64,000 bases of DNA from an uncultured Eubacteriales bacterium (GTDB lineage Bacteria; Bacillota; Clostridia; Peptostreptococcales; Anaerovoracaceae): positions 1 through 64,000 of the forward strand of contig UQNJ01000013.1 in NCBI GenBank assembly GCA_900542295.1, written 5' to 3'. Position numbers and translations under genes: made by a program. Positions 16,285 to 25,067 of the stretch are shown here, one piece after another (the first letter of the stretch is position 1; each line of letters opens with the position of its first letter). The notes under the pieces are model-generated. The model was not told the DNA's origin. It saw only the letters and a list, made by a program, of their open reading frames with translations, and searched no databases.

Positions 16285-17061
16285 TTATATATAACCATAT
16301 TTTGACAGCCATTTCAGACATTCGAGGCATTCAAATGCTTCAATGGTAAATGTTACATTACTGTTGCAGTAATTTTCAATGGTGTCAAAAATTGAAATCA
16401 TGTTCATTGAGCCGGATTCGAAGGACCCATGGGAGTCTTTGTCACCGTAATTGTTGTGGAGATGGAAGTGACCTATATAAGGCGAAAGGGTCTTGATCCA
16501 TGTTTCCACGGAAATATTCTTTTGTGTCATTGCATTTGCGTGACCGGTATCGAGGCATAGCTTTATGCGATTATCTGAAATTTTTTTCATCATATCAAGA
16601 AGCATATAAGGCTCATCTTCCAGTACATTTTCGATATAAATGTTGAAGTTTTCGGGTTTGTTTGCCATGAACTCCTGCCAAAAGTCTGCGCCTTTTTCTG
16701 CGTGCCATTCTTTGAAATATATGAAAGGAAGCCATCCGTTGTGGACTATCATATCTTTAACACCTATGGAGGAACATACTTCATATGCTTCTTCCAAGCG
16801 GGATTTTGCCATAATACGTGCACGGCGGTCAATTCCTGTCGGATATATTTCAGTAAAAGGCCCATGAAGAAATGCACGGAGCTTGCCTGATTTTATAAAG
16901 TCTTGCCGCATTTCAGACAGCAAGTTTTCCCTGTTTGACGGGTCGAGAGATTCTGAAATGCAGGTATGGTTATATTCAATACCGACTCCATATTCGGCAG
17001 CTGTTTCTATTGCATTTTTTTGAAAAGTTGCGATATATAATCGGTTTTTGATGTTTAACAT
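16285..17061 (-). CDS. Xylose-isomerase-like TIM-barrel protein
   Basis: A 258-residue sugar-phosphate isomerase/epimerase-type TIM barrel. Metal-site-like segments are visible: HGPFTEIYP near residue 64, IVHNGW near 105, IYIENVLED near 142, CLDTGHANAM near 170 and GHFHLHNNYGDKDSHG near 195. The substrate is unknown. It leads the minus-strand unit before cobT (16-nt gap), so a role linked to cobalamin base or ribazole metabolism is possible but unproven. Confidence 0.8.
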   Translation of the reverse strand: MLNIKNRLYIATFQKNAIETAAEYGVGIEYNHTCISESLDPSNRENLLSEMRQDFIKSGKLRAFLHGPFTEIYPTGIDRRARIMAKSRLEEAYEVCSSIGVKDMIVHNGWLPFIYFKEWHAEKGADFWQEFMANKPENFNIYIENVLEDEPYMLLDMMKKISDNRIKLCLDTGHANAMTQKNISVETWIKTLSPYIGHFHLHNNYGDKDSHGSFESGSMNMISIFDTIENYCNSNVTFTIEAFECLECLKWLSKYGYI

Positions 17062-17183
17062 AAATCGGGTTCCTGTAGTGTATAATAAATGCTTTTATTT
17101 TGTTGCCGTACTTGGACAACACTGTTAATTATTATACCATAAAACCCAAGTGAAAAAAAGGTAGTTGCCGTGGAATCCCAATG

Positions 17184-17212
17184 TTGCATGAATGATAATT
17201 TTTTGATAAAAT
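17184..17212 (+). promoter_or_regulatory. Promoter of the DMT transporter gene
   Basis: TTGCAT (17184-17189) and TAAAAT (17207-17212) are 17 nt apart, 39 nt upstream of the start codon. The rest of 17062-17251 holds the divergent start of the cob run; no cobalamin riboswitch was seen there. Confidence 0.5.
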
Positions 17213-17251
17213 TATTATGTGGCTTAATTTAACTGAGAAGAGGGAATAATT

Positions 17252-18169
17252 ATGAGCAAAAAAATGCAAAGCAACATCTTGCTTCTTATCACAGCTTTTA
17301 TTTGGGGATCTTCTTTCGTTGCACAAAAAAGCGGAATGGATTATATTGAACCATTCACTTTTAACGGTATAAGAACTTTGATAGGCGGATTGGTGCTGAT
17401 ACCTGTAATTTTGTTTATGAGCAGAGGAAAAGAAACATCTGCAAAGACTACAGAGATTAGTACAGAAGAAGAGGCAAAAAACAAAAAAACTCTTATCGTG
17501 GGCGGCATCTGCTGCGGAACGGCATTGTTTGTGGCAAGCTCTTTCCAACAGTTTGGAGTAAGTTATACGACGGCAGGAAAGGCAGGCTTTATTACGACGC
17601 TTTATGTAGTAATCGTACCTATCTTGAGCGTACTTTTGAGAAAAAAGGTAAGGCCGATAATGTGGCTGTGCGTAGTTATGGGCGCTGTAGGTCTTTATCT
17701 GTTGTGCATGACCGATGCATCTTTTAGACTTACTTTCGGCGATTCACTTGTATTGCTTTGTGCAGTATTTTTTGCAATACATATTATGACGGTAGATTAT
17801 TTTATAACAAAAGCTGATGGTGTTAAACTTTCGTGTATACAATTTCTTACCGCCGGCATTGAAGGTCTGGTATGTATGTTAATTTTTGAAAATCCTGATA
17901 TGGGAGCTATCCTTGATTGTTGGCTGCCGATTTTATATGCCGGAGTGCTTTCCTGCGGAATAGGTTATACTTTCCAGGTAGTTGCACAAAAACATGCAGA
18001 ACCTACCGTAGCGTCACTTATTATGAGTTTAGAGTCTGTATTTGCGGTAATTTGCGGAGCAATCCTGTTAAGTGAAACCATGTCACCAAGAGAATTATCC
18101 GGATGTGCGATAATATTTGCAGCTGTAATAATTTCTCAGCTGCCTGAAAGAAAAAAGAAAGAGGCGTAA
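17252..18169 (+). CDS. EamA/DMT-family transporter
   Basis: A 305-residue inner-membrane protein with about ten hydrophobic helices in two EamA repeats: AFIWGSSFVAQKSGMDYIEPFTFNGIRTL at the N terminus and SLESVFAVICGAILLSETMSPRELSGCAIIFAAV near the end, each with the family's conserved start and end pattern. It is a drug/metabolite exporter-type carrier with unknown substrate. Ribosome site AAGAGGGAAT. The HD protein follows 6 nt later and is probably co-transcribed. Confidence 0.88.
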   Translation: MSKKMQSNILLLITAFIWGSSFVAQKSGMDYIEPFTFNGIRTLIGGLVLIPVILFMSRGKETSAKTTEISTEEEAKNKKTLIVGGICCGTALFVASSFQQFGVSYTTAGKAGFITTLYVVIVPILSVLLRKKVRPIMWLCVVMGAVGLYLLCMTDASFRLTFGDSLVLLCAVFFAIHIMTVDYFITKADGVKLSCIQFLTAGIEGLVCMLIFENPDMGAILDCWLPILYAGVLSCGIGYTFQVVAQKHAEPTVASLIMSLESVFAVICGAILLSETMSPRELSGCAIIFAAVIISQLPERKKKEA

Positions 18170-18175
18170 TTAACT

Positions 18176-18727
18176 ATGATAACAAGAGAAGAAGCTTTGG
18201 AACTGCTTAAAAAATACAACAAAGAAGATTTTCATATTCACCATGGCAAGATGGTTGAGGGAACTATGCGTTACTTCGCAGAAAAATTAGGCTACAGTGA
18301 TGAAGTTGATTTCTGGGGAACGGTAGGACTTCTCCACGATATAGACTTTGAAATGTGGCCGGAAGAACATTGTAAAAAAGCTCCGGAGCTTTTGAGAGAA
18401 GCAGGTATTGACGAAAGAATGATTCATGCGGTGGTTTGCCATGGTTATGGATTGTGTTCCGATGTTGAACCTGAACATGAAATGGAAAAAGTGTTGTTCG
18501 CATGTGATGAACTTACAGGGCTTATAGGGGCGGCGGCTCTTATGAGACCGTCAAAAAGCTGCAAAGATATGGAACTTAAATCTCTCAAGAAAAAATTTAA
18601 GGATAAGAGATTTGCCGCAGGATGTGACAGAGAAGTTATAATTAAGGGTGCGGAGATGTTAGGATGGGAATTGGATGAACTTTTGAGTGAAACCCTTGAA
18701 GCCATGAAAACATGTGAAGAAGCATAA
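18176..18727 (+). CDS. HDIG-type HD-domain hydrolase
   Basis: A 183-residue HD-domain protein: HHGKMVEGTMRYFAEKLG near residue 22, GLLHDIDFEMWPEEH near 56, and HAVVCHGYG near 83. This matches small HDIG proteins of Firmicutes, metal-dependent phosphohydrolases of unknown substrate. Co-operonic with the upstream transporter; a strong terminator follows. Confidence 0.83.
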   Translation: MITREEALELLKKYNKEDFHIHHGKMVEGTMRYFAEKLGYSDEVDFWGTVGLLHDIDFEMWPEEHCKKAPELLREAGIDERMIHAVVCHGYGLCSDVEPEHEMEKVLFACDELTGLIGAAALMRPSKSCKDMELKSLKKKFKDKRFAAGCDREVIIKGAEMLGWELDELLSETLEAMKTCEEA

Positions 18728-18770
18728 AAATTTTTTGAAAAGAAAAGTTGGATTTGATAACGAAACATAT

Positions 18771-18806
18771 AAAAGGCGAACCTTTGCGGCGAAGGTTCGC
18801 CTTTTT
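18771..18806 (+). terminator. Rho-independent terminator after the HD gene
   Basis: AAAAGGCGAACCTT and AAGGTTCGCCTTTTT form a near-perfect 14-bp stem with a 7-nt loop and a U-run. Confidence 0.88.
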
Positions 18807-18881
18807 GTTCGTAAAATAGCCGTCAAAAGGCAAAACAGTTTGTAGAATAATGAAATGTTCGCAAAAATAACATACAAAAGA

Positions 18882-18910
18882 TTGAAAAACAGTCAGTAAA
18901 ATGTTATAAA
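18882..18910 (+). promoter_or_regulatory. Promoter of the purine permease gene
   Basis: TTGAAA (18882-18887) and TATAAA (18905-18910) are 17 nt apart, about 60 nt upstream of the start. No purine riboswitch core was found in the leader. Confidence 0.5.
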
Positions 18911-18968
18911 ATTATTGTCTTTATTTTTTGTTGACAAGTAGTAGTTTTAATTGGAAAGGAAAGGGATA

Positions 18969-20372
18969 ATGGACAAGTTTTTTAAGATTTCTGAGCACGG
19001 CTCAACTGTAAAAACCGAAATAATGGCCGGTTTTACAACCTTCTTCGCAATGGCTTATATAATATTTGTAAATCCTAATCAGGTAACCGGATTTACAGAA
19101 GGTTTGGACAACATATGGAATGCAGTATATGTTGCCTCGATTCTGGTAGCTACAATAGGAACGCTGCTGATGGCTCTTTATGCTAAAAAGCCTTTTGCAC
19201 AGGCTTGCGGAATGGGACTCAACTCCTTCTTCTTTGTAAGTTTTGTGTTGCCGCAGGTGATTTCCGGTGGAGACGCAGTTCAGGGTTATCAGGCAGGTCT
19301 GGTAATAATACTGATTTCAGGTATAATATTCACAGTGCTTTCCCTGACAGGTGCAAGACAGTATATTGCCAAGGCAATGCCAGATTGTCTCAAAAAAGCA
19401 ATACCGGCAGGTATCGGCTTGTTCATTACATATATAGGATTTCAGAACGTTGGAATCATTCAGACAAACCAGTATACGCTTACTCAGTTTGTTGATATTC
19501 ACGGAGCGATAAACGGTGACGGAATAATGACAATAATGCCGGCGCTTCTTGCATTACTTGGTTTTTTGATTATCGTTGTTTTGCAGAAGCTCAATGTTAA
19601 GGGTAATGTAATAATAGGAATTCTTGCAACAACTGTGCTTTACTATGTTGTTACAGGAACAGTTCCATCGTTTGATATTGCACAGATAGGACAATCCTTT
19701 AAAGATTTTGCAGATGTTGGAATTACAGCTGTATTCAAGGGTGCTTCATGGGAGCATGCTTTCAGCCCTGCATTTGTGGGCGGAGTGTTCAGCGCTATCA
19801 TGTACATAGTTACATTCTGCCTTGTTGATATGTTTGATACCATAGGAACATTATACGGTACTGCGTCTCAGGCTGGAATGCTTGATGAAAACGGAGACCC
19901 TGAGGATCTTGACAAATGCATGGCATGTGACTCAATAGCAACTGTTACAGGTGCTGTGTTGGGAACTTCAACATGTACAACCTTTGTTGAATCAGCATCG
20001 GGTGTTGCAGCAGGAGGAAGAACAGGACTGACAAGTCTGGTTGTATCTGCATGCTTCTTTGTATGTCTGTTCCTTACACCGCTTGCAAGCATAGTTCCAA
20101 GCTGTGCAACGGCTCCTGCTTTAATATATGTAGGTGTACTGATGTTAGGAAACTTCAAGAATGTTGATATGTCAGACATGAGATCTGCTGCTCCTGCATT
20201 CCTGACACTTATAATGATGCCTCTGACATATTCAATAGCAAACGGTATAGGAATAGGCTCAATAGCATACACCTTGATAACTATTTTCACAGGTAAATTT
20301 GAGAAAAAAGACATTATGGTCGCAGTTATCGGATTGCTTTTCTGCTTGAAATTTATTTTTATAACAATGTAA
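18969..20372 (+). CDS. NCS2-family purine permease (AzgA/PbuG-like)
   Basis: A 467-residue membrane carrier with about 12-13 helices. Signatures: the N-terminal EIMAGFTTFFAMAYIIFVNP, CGMGLNSFF near residue 80, FDTIGTLYG near 290 and GTSTCTTFVESASGVAAGGRTGLTS near 340, the AzgA subgroup of guanine/hypoxanthine/adenine permeases. The ATG at 18969 follows GGAAAGGAAAGGG; an upstream TTG at 18951 overlaps that ribosome site. The next gene is an adenine phosphoribosyltransferase-like protein, which fits purine salvage. Confidence 0.92.
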   Translation: MDKFFKISEHGSTVKTEIMAGFTTFFAMAYIIFVNPNQVTGFTEGLDNIWNAVYVASILVATIGTLLMALYAKKPFAQACGMGLNSFFFVSFVLPQVISGGDAVQGYQAGLVIILISGIIFTVLSLTGARQYIAKAMPDCLKKAIPAGIGLFITYIGFQNVGIIQTNQYTLTQFVDIHGAINGDGIMTIMPALLALLGFLIIVVLQKLNVKGNVIIGILATTVLYYVVTGTVPSFDIAQIGQSFKDFADVGITAVFKGASWEHAFSPAFVGGVFSAIMYIVTFCLVDMFDTIGTLYGTASQAGMLDENGDPEDLDKCMACDSIATVTGAVLGTSTCTTFVESASGVAAGGRTGLTSLVVSACFFVCLFLTPLASIVPSCATAPALIYVGVLMLGNFKNVDMSDMRSAAPAFLTLIMMPLTYSIANGIGIGSIAYTLITIFTGKFEKKDIMVAVIGLLFCLKFIFITM

Positions 20373-20386
20373 TAAAATTAAGATAT

Positions 20387-20419
20387 AAGGCGGTTCATGG
20401 TTATTGAGCCGCCTTTTTT
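20387..20419 (+). terminator. Terminator after the purine permease
   Basis: AAGGCGGTTCA pairs with TGAGCCGCCTT (one G-U) around a short loop, followed by six T. Confidence 0.85.
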
Positions 20420-20518
20420 ACGGCAGAATCGGCATGGAATTTGTCATATCGATCGAAGTTATGGATTTAAAATATATAGATTCATATACAGTACGACTAA
20501 GCTTTCAAACTCTATAGC

Positions 20519-20547
20519 TTGATATAATCTGAGATAGGGAGTATAAT
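20519..20547 (+). promoter_or_regulatory. Promoter of the phosphoribosyltransferase gene
   Basis: TTGATA (20519-20524) and a perfect TATAAT (20542-20547) are 17 nt apart, 40 nt before the start codon. Confidence 0.65.
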
Positions 20548-20587
20548 TAAACTGTAAATTTCTTTGATTAAGGAAGGGAAGATATCT

Positions 20588-21139
20588 ATGTTTTACGAAA
20601 TGACTATAGCAGGTCTGAAAAGACAGCTGCCTCTTTGTAAAGTAACAGACGATTTGTATATTGCAGCATTTATAATGTTCAGCGATGTAGAGATAACAAA
20701 GGCCGCCGCAGGAGAGCTTTTAAAAAAAGCACCGGAATTCGATATAATTATAACCGCAGAGTCAAAAGGAATTCCTCTTGCATACGAAATGGCGAGACAA
20801 TCAGGCAACAATGATTATGTGGTTGCAAGAAAAGGGCCTAAGCTGTATATGCAGGACATAATCACCACTCAGGTAGATTCCATAACTACAGATCATGTGC
20901 AGACGCTTTGCATCGGAAAGAAAGAGGCCGATCAGCTTAGAGACAAAAAAGTGCTTATCGTTGACGATGTTATCAGTACAGGTGAATCTCTTACGGCTAT
21001 AGAGACATTGGTAAACCAAGTCGGCGGTAATATAGTTGGACGAATGACTGTACTTGCAGAGGGTGAAGCAGCAGATAGAGACGATATAACTTATTTGGAA
21101 AAATTACCTGTATTTAATTCTGACGGAAGCGTAAAATAA
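20588..21139 (+). CDS. Adenine phosphoribosyltransferase-like protein
   Basis: A 183-residue type I phosphoribosyltransferase. The PRPP-binding loop is VLIVDDVISTGESLTAIE near residue 123, and an adenine-PRTase-like ITAESKGIPLAYEMA lies near 57. It would salvage purine bases as nucleotides with PRPP. The start at 20588 follows AAGGAAGGGA; an earlier in-frame ATG at 20564 has no ribosome site. It is adjacent to the NCS2 permease, though each has its own promoter. I leave out a symbol because apt paralogues (xpt-like) cannot be excluded. Confidence 0.85.
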   Translation: MFYEMTIAGLKRQLPLCKVTDDLYIAAFIMFSDVEITKAAAGELLKKAPEFDIIITAESKGIPLAYEMARQSGNNDYVVARKGPKLYMQDIITTQVDSITTDHVQTLCIGKKEADQLRDKKVLIVDDVISTGESLTAIETLVNQVGGNIVGRMTVLAEGEAADRDDITYLEKLPVFNSDGSVK

Positions 21140-21144
21140 GTCAT

Positions 21145-21447
21145 ATGAAAGAGATAAAGCTTGTACCTGATATGCCTTTTCACAATTATGTCGAAATAGC
21201 GGTAATGGATTTTCCTGACGGAAAAGAAGGACATGCAAGACAGAGGTGTAAAGTAAAGGCGGAATTTGCTGAATATGATGTCCTTCGTCTAAAGGAAAGG
21301 GGACTGAGATTTAATCAGGCAATTGAAGAATATGAAAAATGGCTTTATGAAGTTATACGGTTTCATTTGGCACAGGACTGGAAATGTATTGGCGGGTATG
21401 AAGCAGTAATGCATATTATAAGAGAAAAAGTATCCGCATATTATTAA
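21145..21447 (+). CDS. Hypothetical protein
   Basis: A 100-residue soluble protein I do not recognise. It starts 5 nt after the phosphoribosyltransferase stop and ends just before a strong terminator, so it looks like the second gene of that unit. It is rich in charged residues, with a probable helix around LRFNQAIEEYEKWLYEVIRFHLAQ. No cysteine motif or known nucleotide-binding loop is seen. Confidence 0.6.
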   Translation: MKEIKLVPDMPFHNYVEIAVMDFPDGKEGHARQRCKVKAEFAEYDVLRLKERGLRFNQAIEEYEKWLYEVIRFHLAQDWKCIGGYEAVMHIIREKVSAYY

Positions 21448-21451
21448 AAAT

Positions 21452-21493
21452 AAAAACAGCTTATTGCTAATTAAAGCAATAAGCTGTTTTTTT
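21452..21493. terminator. Bidirectional terminator between 21447 and the yfcC-like gene
   Basis: A perfect 16-bp stem (AAAAACAGCTTATTGC / GCAATAAGCTGTTTTT) with loop TAATTAA has T-runs on both strands, serving the two converging units. Confidence 0.88.
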
Positions 21494-21527
21494 AATGTTG
21501 AGCATTGTTTGTATGGATCATGCACAA

Positions 21528-22934
21528 CTAAAATGGTCCGTATCCTATTGCGTTTGCTATGCAGATGAGGACATAACCGGCAGCTATCATGATTGCGAAA
21601 GTCTTCCATGCCATTTTGATCCATGTGCCGTAGTTGAGTCCGCACAGAGAACAGGACACAAGTCCGCCGCCTGGCCATAACATGTTGGTTATTCCGTCTC
21701 CTAACTGATATGTGAGAACCATAACCTGCTGATTGATTCCGAGCATTTTGCCTAAAGGGCTCATTATAGGCATCATCATCAAAGCTTTTCCGCTTCCGGA
21801 AACAACTAAGAAGTTGAAAGCGGTTACAAACAGGAAGATGAGAAGCAGTGTTATCAAAGCGCTCTTTCCCTGGAGTGCATTACCCATATAGTAAACAAGA
21901 GTATCCATTATTTGACCTTGAGTCAGAAGAACCATTACCGACTGAGCCAGACCTATTGCCAAAGCAGCAGTAAGAACCTGAGATGCACCCTGAACGAATA
22001 TCTGACAGAACTTGTTCGGGTTGATGCGGTATATAAAGGCAACTATTATAGCAAATACTACATAATAAGCTGCAAACTGGGCAAGCGTAAAGTTCAGTTT
22101 GAGACATCCGTAGGCGATAAATATTACAAGAGCAAGGAATAATATTAGCGTAAGTCCTTCTTTCCATGTAAAGACTATATTATTTTCTTCTCCTGCCTGT
22201 CTTTTAGCTTCGCTTTCGGCAAGGTCTTTTTTGTATTCTTCGGCGACATAGCTTTTATTTGGGTCCTTTTTAATTTTTCTTCCGTATAACAGTATGCTTA
22301 TAAGTCCGATTGATCCCAATACAATAAATACAACCAATCTGTATCCTATGCCTGAGAACATAGGAAGACCTACGAGCTGCTGTGAGATTCCTGTGGTAAA
22401 CATGTTTACCATACCACATGCGAATCCTGCTGTTGCAGCAAACATAATTGTTCCGGCGGCCATAAGGCGGTCATAGCCAAGGGAGATTATCAATGCGGTT
22501 ACTATCGGGAAAAACGGATAAACACCTTCTCCTGCGCCGAGGATGTTCATTCCGGCGAAATATAGATAGAAGATTATAATAGCGATAAGATTTCTTCCCT
22601 TAGTTACCTGAGTGAGTTTTTTTACGCCGATTTCCAGCACGCCGGTACTGTTTAGTATACCGAGGCTTCCGGCGCTAAGCAGTAACGAACCCATTATGGT
22701 TGAGCCGTTTACAAAGCCCTGATACAAAGCTGACCAGAAATCCTGAAAACTTATAGGGTTTTCATTTTCAATAAACTGGAAAGTGTTGGGGTCTACAACA
22801 TTGCCCTCGCTTCTGTCAAATGTTCCGCTCGGTATTATGTATGACATAACTGTAACCAGAAGCATTATCATGAGCAGGATGACAAAGACATGAGGCATTT
22901 CAAAGCCTTTTTTCTTGTTTAGTGTTTCAGTCAT
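21528..22934 (-). CDS. YfcC-family (C4-dicarboxylate/basic amino acid-type) membrane carrier
   Basis: A 468-residue carrier with about 11-12 hydrophobic helices. The N-terminal FEMPHVFVILLMIMLLVTVMSYIIPSGTFDR and the GAGEGVYPFFPIVTALIISLGYDRL segment are typical of the YfcC family, whose members move carboxylates, arginine/ornithine or peptides. The start at 22934 is the first ATG with a sensible N terminus, but the nearest strong ribosome site (AAGGAGGG) is over 20 nt upstream, with a TGCGCA/TGCGCA hairpin between. A sigma-54 promoter lies at 23044-23058. Neighbouring amidohydrolases suggest uptake of an amide or N-acyl compound (inference). Confidence 0.82.
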   Translation of the reverse strand: MTETLNKKKGFEMPHVFVILLMIMLLVTVMSYIIPSGTFDRSEGNVVDPNTFQFIENENPISFQDFWSALYQGFVNGSTIMGSLLLSAGSLGILNSTGVLEIGVKKLTQVTKGRNLIAIIIFYLYFAGMNILGAGEGVYPFFPIVTALIISLGYDRLMAAGTIMFAATAGFACGMVNMFTTGISQQLVGLPMFSGIGYRLVVFIVLGSIGLISILLYGRKIKKDPNKSYVAEEYKKDLAESEAKRQAGEENNIVFTWKEGLTLILFLALVIFIAYGCLKLNFTLAQFAAYYVVFAIIVAFIYRINPNKFCQIFVQGASQVLTAALAIGLAQSVMVLLTQGQIMDTLVYYMGNALQGKSALITLLLIFLFVTAFNFLVVSGSGKALMMMPIMSPLGKMLGINQQVMVLTYQLGDGITNMLWPGGGLVSCSLCGLNYGTWIKMAWKTFAIMIAAGYVLICIANAIGYGPF

Positions 22935-23043
22935 TTTGATTTTGCGCAAAGTATGATGTGCGCACCCTCCTTTTCTTAAAATCTCCAAACTTCTATCTTT
23001 TACTTGAGCACATAAGATGCTGAATCTTACAACCCAATATAAA

Positions 23044-23058
23044 GCAAGAGCTGTGCCA
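23044..23058 (-). promoter_or_regulatory. Sigma-54 (-24/-12) promoter of the yfcC-like gene
   Basis: The minus strand reads TGGCACAGCTCTTGC, an exact match to the TGGCAC-N5-TTGC consensus. It lies about 110 nt before the carrier start, and a sigma-54 activator gene is in the same cluster (27971-29380). Confidence 0.82.
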
Positions 23059-23129
23059 AAAGTGAAAACGTTGAAATTTCAAGGTTTTGTTTCGTAAAAT
23101 AGAAAAATCGGCGGACTTGTAAATTTTTG

Positions 23130-23145
23130 TTACAGTGTTTTGTAA
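23130..23145 (-). promoter_or_regulatory. Possible activator-binding palindrome
   Basis: TTACAGTGTTTTGTAA is an imperfect palindrome (TTACA / TGTAA) about 75 bp upstream of the -24 element, the distance expected for an enhancer-like site bound by a sigma-54 activator. Only position and symmetry support it. Confidence 0.3.
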
Positions 23146-23148
23146 AGA

Positions 23149-23190
23149 AAAATGCACAGAATGTAAAATTTTATTTACACTGTGCATTTT
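23149..23190 (-). terminator. Terminator after the minus-strand amidohydrolase
   Basis: AAAATGCACAG and CTGTGCATTTT form an 11-bp stem extended by TGTAAA / TTTACA; on the minus strand it is followed by a T-rich run. It separates the amidohydrolase from the sigma-54 promoter downstream. Confidence 0.75.
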
Positions 23191-23222
23191 AAAGTTATGA
23201 CATTGAATGATTTTTTAAATGG

Positions 23223-24836
23223 TTATCTCATATAAGCAATTTTTCCGCCAACCATTGTCAGATCTACATTGATGTTGTGAATCTGATTTTCAGGTACTTC
23301 AAAGATATCTTCTGAAAGAACCACAAGATCAGCATACTTGCCGACTGTGAGAGAACCTCTGCGGTTTTCTGAGTAAGACGCATAGGCACCTTCATATGTA
23401 AATACCTTAATGGCTTCTTCAAGGGTAAGTTTGTTTTCGGGATACCATGATTTGCCTGTATCGTGGTTTGTTCGTGTGACTGCATACTCAATATTAGGCA
23501 GAATGTCAAATTCTTCAACAGGACAGTCTGAACCTCCGCTCTGGTGTACACCTGCATCTTCATAGCGTCTCCAGTTATAGCTTTGTTTTGCAAGCTCAGA
23601 GCCTACACAGTCATCGACGATATTCATATCACATCGAAGGAAAATAGGTTGTATGTATGCCAGCAGGTTTAGCCTGCGAAACATATCGTTTTGCTCGTTG
23701 TCCATTATCTGGCAATGTACTATGCCATGCCGGCAGTCTGTACGAGTATAGTTGAGCTGCAGATTAAGGAGTGTGTTTAACGCTTGCTCGAGAGAAGCGT
23801 CTCCTATGCAATGTATTGCAAGCTGCATTCCGTTATTGTGGGCGGTTTTGCAGATTTCAAGAAGCTGCTCATCTGTGTATCGGGCAAGACCGCAGGTACC
23901 GTTATCATTTAGATAAGGCTTTCTCATATATGCAGTGTGAGCACCGAGAGAACCGTCTCCTATTACTTTGAAAGGACCTATACGATAAAAGCCGTAGTCA
24001 TCTCCCGTCTTGTGTCCTCTTTCCAGAAAACGCTCAAGGCTTTTATCTTCCCAGAGAAGGCATTGCTGATAAACTCTTATAGGAAGCTTGTTTTCTGAGG
24101 CAAGTTCTTTATATGCATTCATTATAGTTTCGCCGTCATCGCCGGGCAAAACCATAAAATCATCACTGTGCACCTGAGTTATACCTTTTGCGGCAGCATG
24201 ATTCAATCCAAGCAGTATTAGTTCCTTGATTTCTTCTTTTGTCGGAAGCGGCTGTGCTTCTGTGATTAAGTTCTGGAGATCTTCCTTGATTAAACCGTCA
24301 GGTTGTCCGTCGGCATCAAAGCCCATATTGATTTTTGCTTCATCAGAAATGTTTTTTGTCAGGCCGAGAACTTCAAGAGCTTTAGTGTTGCATACGGAAA
24401 TATGGTAGCAAGCTCGCCTTATTGAAATCGGGACTTCTTTGGAAATTTGGTCAAGGTCATGTCTTGTAGGTAGTTTCTTGACATCCCAATCATCCTGATT
24501 GAAAGAAACTCCCTGTATCCATTTGCCGCTTTGCTTTGCCCATTGAATTTTTTCCCTGCATAAGTTTTTTACGTCTTCAAGACTTCTTGCTCCGGATAAG
24601 TTTACCGCACTTGCCTGTATTGCGTAAAACAGTAAGTGCAGATGTGTGTCCTCAAAGCCGGGAAGTACTCGTCTTTTATTTAAGTCTAATTTCTCAGTGC
24701 TGCCATCGGATAAAGCAAGAATTTCATCATCGTTGCCCATAGCTGCGATTACTCCGTTTTTGATTGCAATGGCAGAACAGTGCGGATAAGCTTTATCCTG
24801 TGTGTAGATTTTGCCGTTGTACAAAATAGTGTCCAT
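23223..24836 (-). CDS. YtcJ-type amidohydrolase
   Basis: A 537-residue amidohydrolase of the YtcJ/amidohydrolase-3 type. The metal motif LPGFEDTHLHL lies near residue 58, VIGDGSLGAHTAYM near 290, an AIHCIGDAS His near 340 and SGGSDCPVEEFD (metal Asp) near 430. It probably hydrolyses an amide or related bond; the substrate is unknown. A second family member lies at 26307-27905 on the other strand. The two flank an M20 hydrolase, giving a small catabolic cluster with the YfcC carrier. Confidence 0.86.
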   Translation of the reverse strand: MDTILYNGKIYTQDKAYPHCSAIAIKNGVIAAMGNDDEILALSDGSTEKLDLNKRRVLPGFEDTHLHLLFYAIQASAVNLSGARSLEDVKNLCREKIQWAKQSGKWIQGVSFNQDDWDVKKLPTRHDLDQISKEVPISIRRACYHISVCNTKALEVLGLTKNISDEAKINMGFDADGQPDGLIKEDLQNLITEAQPLPTKEEIKELILLGLNHAAAKGITQVHSDDFMVLPGDDGETIMNAYKELASENKLPIRVYQQCLLWEDKSLERFLERGHKTGDDYGFYRIGPFKVIGDGSLGAHTAYMRKPYLNDNGTCGLARYTDEQLLEICKTAHNNGMQLAIHCIGDASLEQALNTLLNLQLNYTRTDCRHGIVHCQIMDNEQNDMFRRLNLLAYIQPIFLRCDMNIVDDCVGSELAKQSYNWRRYEDAGVHQSGGSDCPVEEFDILPNIEYAVTRTNHDTGKSWYPENKLTLEEAIKVFTYEGAYASYSENRRGSLTVGKYADLVVLSEDIFEVPENQIHNINVDLTMVGGKIAYMR

Positions 24837-24940
24837 AATAAACTCCTTTTTGCTCCCTCTGACGGAACATTTTTAAATGGCTTCATGTTATGGATAATTT
24901 TAGATTAAAAAATTTATTTGTCAAGCACAAAAAATTCCGC

Positions 24941-24970
24941 TTGACATTGCAAAAAAATTCGTGCTATAAT
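24941..24970 (+). promoter_or_regulatory. Sigma-70 promoter of the M20-amidohydrolase operon
   Basis: Perfect TTGACA (24941-24946) and TATAAT (24965-24970) are 18 nt apart. The leader to the start at 25068 is about 90 nt. Confidence 0.7.
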
Positions 24971-25067
24971 GCAAACCAAACTAAAGAATGCTTCCAGCTC
25001 CTATCAATCTTGAGCACATTGATATTTTAACGAGTTTATTACAAAATCGTTTTACGGAGGTAAGTTT

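Noticed and set aside
17062..17251. Cobalamin riboswitch before the cobT operon
   Set aside because: No GCCACTG box or matching conserved core is present in this 190-nt interval.
18807..18968. Purine riboswitch or PurR boxes before the NCS2 permease
   Set aside because: No purine riboswitch core is seen. Two GTTCG-N-AAAAT motifs (18807 and 18857) resemble PurBoxes but are in the same orientation and 50 nt apart, so I do not claim them.
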